A stretch of 64,000 nucleotides of DNA. Source: Nocardia cyriacigeorgica GUH-2 (GTDB taxonomy: Bacteria > Actinomycetota > Actinomycetes > Mycobacteriales > Mycobacteriaceae). Location: assembly GCF_000284035.1 (NCBI RefSeq), contig NC_016887.1, forward strand, positions 1,550,001 to 1,614,000, read 5' to 3'. A model generated the notes under the pieces. That model was not told the DNA's origin. It saw only the letters and a program-made list of their open reading frames with translations, and searched no databases. This document shows positions 61,941 to 64,000 of this stretch, piece by piece. The first letter of the stretch is position 1; the number at the start of each line of letters is the position of its first letter. Made by a program: the position numbers and the translations under genes.

Positions 61941-63776
61941 ATGGTCAACACAGCTTCGGCGGACAACAATTATCAGTTCCAGGTCGATCTGCGCGGCATC
62001 GTGGATCTGCTGTCGCACCACCTGTACTCGAGTCCGCGGGTCTACCTCCGGGAGCTGTTGCAGAACGCCGTCGACGCCGTCACCGCCCGCACGAAGCTCG
62101 ACCCCACCGCCCCGACCGCGATCCGGCTGCACCTGGACGGGCACGGCCTGCGCATCACCGACCCCGGCATCGGACTCACCGAGGCCGACGTCCACCGCTT
62201 CCTGGCCACCATCGGCCGCTCCTCCAAACGCGACGACATCGAGGGCGCCCGCCGCGAATTCCTCGGCCAGTTCGGGATCGGACTGCTGGCCTGCTTCACC
62301 GTCGCCGAGTCGATCCGCGTGCGCACCCGGTCGGCCGCCGATCCCGATGCGCCGCCGGTGGAATGGATCGCCGAGGCCGATGGCACGTATTCGCTGCGCG
62401 CGCTCGAGCCCGCGGACTACCCCGAGCCGGGCACCACGGTCGAACTGACGCCGCGGCCCGGCGCGCAGGACTGGTTCACCGCCGACCGTGTGCTGGAGTT
62501 GGTCACTGATTACGGTTCGCTGCTGCCGTACGAGGTGAGCGTCGAAGCGGCGGGCAGCGTCGTCCGGGTGACCGATCCGCAGCCGGTCTGGCGGCGGCAG
62601 TTCGATTCGCCCGCGCTGCGCCGGGCCGCGCTGTTCGACTACGGCGAACGGGTGCTCGGATTCCAGCCGCTGGACGTCATCGACCTCAATGCCGAACTGG
62701 CCGGGGTGAGCGGTGTCGCGTATGTGCTGTCGCAGCCGGGTAATCCGGCCGAATCCAGTGCGCACCGGGTGTATCTGAAGGGGATGCTGCTCGGCGACGC
62801 CGTGCGCGGGGTACTGCCGGATTGGGCGTTCTTCGTCCGCTGCGTCATCGACACCGATTCGCTGCGCCCGACCGCCTCCCGGGAAGGACTGTACGAGGAC
62901 GAGCGGCTGGCCATCGTCCGCGACGCGCTCGGTGACCGGGTGCGGGAATGGCTCACCGAGATCGCCGCCGAACAGCCCGACCGGCTGGCCGCGTTCCTGT
63001 CGGTGCACGCGCTCGGTGTCAAGGCGATGGCCCGGCATTCGACGGAGTTGCTGCGGATCATGGTGCCGCATCTGCTGTTCGAAACCACCGAGGGCCGGAT
63101 ACCGCTGACCGAATTCGTGCGCAAACATCCGGTGGTGCGGGTGAGTGCCACGGTGGAGGAGTTCCGCCAGGTCGCGCAGACGGCGTCGGCGCAGGGCATC
63201 GGCATCGTCAACGGCGGCTATACCTATGACGCCGAACTGGTCGCGCTGCTGCCGCAGATCATCCCCGAGGTCGAGGTGATCGAACTCGACGGCGCCGCCC
63301 TGACCGCCGCCCTCGATCCGGTGGACCCGGCCGAGGAACTGGCCTTGGCGCCAGTGCTGTCCATCGCCCGCAGCACGCTCGATCCGCTGTCCTGCGATGT
63401 GCTGCTGCGCGCCTTCCACCCGGTCTCGGTGCCCGCGCTCTATCTCGACAGCCGCGGCGCCCGCAACGAACGGGCCAGGGCCGACACCGTCGCCGAAGCC
63501 GACGACCTGTGGTCGGACATCCTCGGCGCACTCGAATCCGCGACACCACGGGCGCAACTGGTCCTCAACTTCCACAGCCCGGTGGTACGCAGGCTCGCCC
63601 GCATCGGTGATCCGGCCTTCCTGAAAACCGCCGTGGAATCGCTGTACGGACAGGCACTGCTGATGACCCACCGGCCGCTGCGGCCCGCCGATACCGCGCT
63701 GCTCAACCGCGCCTTCGGAGAGTTCCTGAGCTGGGCCACCGAACGCGCCGTCGGCGGCGACCAGGGGGAGAACTGA
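61941..63776 (+). CDS. HSP90-family protein (HtpG-like)
   Basis: A 611-residue GHKL ATPase related to HtpG. N-terminal ATP-binding motifs: YLRELLQNAVDAVTAR, ITDPGIGLTEADVHRFL, FLGQFGIGLLACF. A middle domain includes KGMLLGDAVRGVLPDWAFFVRCVIDTD and SREGLYEDER, as in HSP90. The C-terminal third is divergent and shorter than in classical HtpG, which suggests a distinct subfamily. It likely works with the protein encoded immediately downstream (2 bp gap). Client unknown. Confidence 0.88.
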   Translation: MVNTASADNNYQFQVDLRGIVDLLSHHLYSSPRVYLRELLQNAVDAVTARTKLDPTAPTAIRLHLDGHGLRITDPGIGLTEADVHRFLATIGRSSKRDDIEGARREFLGQFGIGLLACFTVAESIRVRTRSAADPDAPPVEWIAEADGTYSLRALEPADYPEPGTTVELTPRPGAQDWFTADRVLELVTDYGSLLPYEVSVEAAGSVVRVTDPQPVWRRQFDSPALRRAALFDYGERVLGFQPLDVIDLNAELAGVSGVAYVLSQPGNPAESSAHRVYLKGMLLGDAVRGVLPDWAFFVRCVIDTDSLRPTASREGLYEDERLAIVRDALGDRVREWLTEIAAEQPDRLAAFLSVHALGVKAMARHSTELLRIMVPHLLFETTEGRIPLTEFVRKHPVVRVSATVEEFRQVAQTASAQGIGIVNGGYTYDAELVALLPQIIPEVEVIELDGAALTAALDPVDPAEELALAPVLSIARSTLDPLSCDVLLRAFHPVSVPALYLDSRGARNERARADTVAEADDLWSDILGALESATPRAQLVLNFHSPVVRRLARIGDPAFLKTAVESLYGQALLMTHRPLRPADTALLNRAFGEFLSWATERAVGGDQGEN

Positions 63777-63777
63777 C

Positions 63778-64000
63778 ATGGATCACACCGAGATCGACGG
63801 CGAACTGCGGCGTTGCCGGTCCCTGCCGCACGGCCGCGCGCGCACCCAGCGGCTGGAGACGCTGGCCGCCGCCGCTCGTTCCGGCACCGACCGCGCGCTC
63901 GAGGGCGCGGTGCTGCTCGAGCTCGCCCGCTCCTACATGTACGCGGGCGAACGCGACCTGTCGCCGATGGCATACGGCCGGCTGCTGAGCATCTACGACG
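63778..64000 (+). CDS. Partial gene downstream of the HSP90-like gene
   Basis: The first ~74 codons of a protein that runs past the window. It begins MDHTEIDGELRRCRSLPHGR and continues as Ala/Leu/Arg-rich helices (TLAAAARSGTDRALEGAVLLELARSYMY), compatible with a TPR-like helical repeat protein. GGGGGAGAACTGAC precedes the ATG, and it starts 1 nt after the upstream stop, so it is co-transcribed with the HSP90-like gene. No family can be assigned from this fragment. Confidence 0.7.
   Translation, partial: MDHTEIDGELRRCRSLPHGRARTQRLETLAAAARSGTDRALEGAVLLELARSYMYAGERDLSPMAYGRLLSIYD

Noticed and set aside
1..64000. CRISPR arrays, rRNA, tRNA, prophage or insertion sequences
   Set aside because: No regularly spaced repeats, no cloverleaf or rRNA stretches, and no integrase or transposase frames were seen on either strand.

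Overview
The window is high-GC actinobacterial DNA. It reads as a chromosomal segment of Nocardia or a close relative in the Mycobacteriales. The evidence is the two-ClpP locus (tig-clpP1-clpP2-clpX), mihF, a type VII secretion chaperone of the EspG family, a KstR-like operator, and gene order that (from memory, not searched) follows Mycobacterium tuberculosis: tig-clpP1P2-clpX, then valS-folC-DUF4233-ndk-rne-rplU-rpmA-obg-proB, then rbsK, proA, MoxR and VWA genes. I see no rRNA, tRNA, insertion sequence, prophage or CRISPR array.

Layout. 1-8.4 kb: the 5' part of a phosphoketolase gene, an FKBP lipoprotein, trigger factor, the Clp protease genes, a small secreted protein, a ketosteroid isomerase with a KstR-like operator, and mihF. 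8.4-19.4 kb: an FdhD/formate dehydrogenase-like pair, an FHA protein, an acetyltransferase, a glpD-tetR / AGPS-like-lipid kinase divergent block built around paired palindromes, and a P-loop protein. 19.4-33.4 kb: a structured leader or small RNA ending in a strong intrinsic terminator, then the housekeeping run valS to proB.

33.4-56.4 kb is accessory DNA lying between proB and rbsK/proA. It holds (a) a Uma2 nuclease-like gene and a short ORF; (b) an EspG / YxxxD-protein / PPE-like cassette with no ESX secretion machinery beside it; (c) an eight-gene operon (37,144-48,202) in which all genes overlap: a PEP-synthase/rifampin-phosphotransferase-like dikinase, a fatty acyl-AMP ligase fused to a nucleotidyltransferase-like domain, an acyl carrier protein, a thioester-reductase-like SDR, an NDK-fold protein with the catalytic His retained, an AfsA-type double hotdog protein, a nitroreductase and a UbiA prenyltransferase, followed by a convergent methyltransferase and a MerR regulator; (d) a hydroxyacid dehydrogenase, an orphan LigD-type polymerase, a RecQ-like helicase with a phosphoribosyltransferase-like tail, and RtcB. 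I do not recognise operon (c) as a described pathway; it is the best candidate here for a new system. Its logic (inferred) is activation of an acyl chain on an ACP, reduction or transfer to a small phosphorylated or nucleotidylated acceptor, then prenylation and O-methylation.

56.4-64 kb returns to core genes: rbsK, a pentapeptide-repeat protein, proA, a MoxR/VWA pair, and an HSP90-family protein with the start of its downstream partner, cut by the window edge. Several genes (valS, ndk, proA, the HSP90 gene and others) have a TANNNT-like -10 box 6-7 nt before the start codon and no Shine-Dalgarno, so they are probably translated from leaderless mRNAs.
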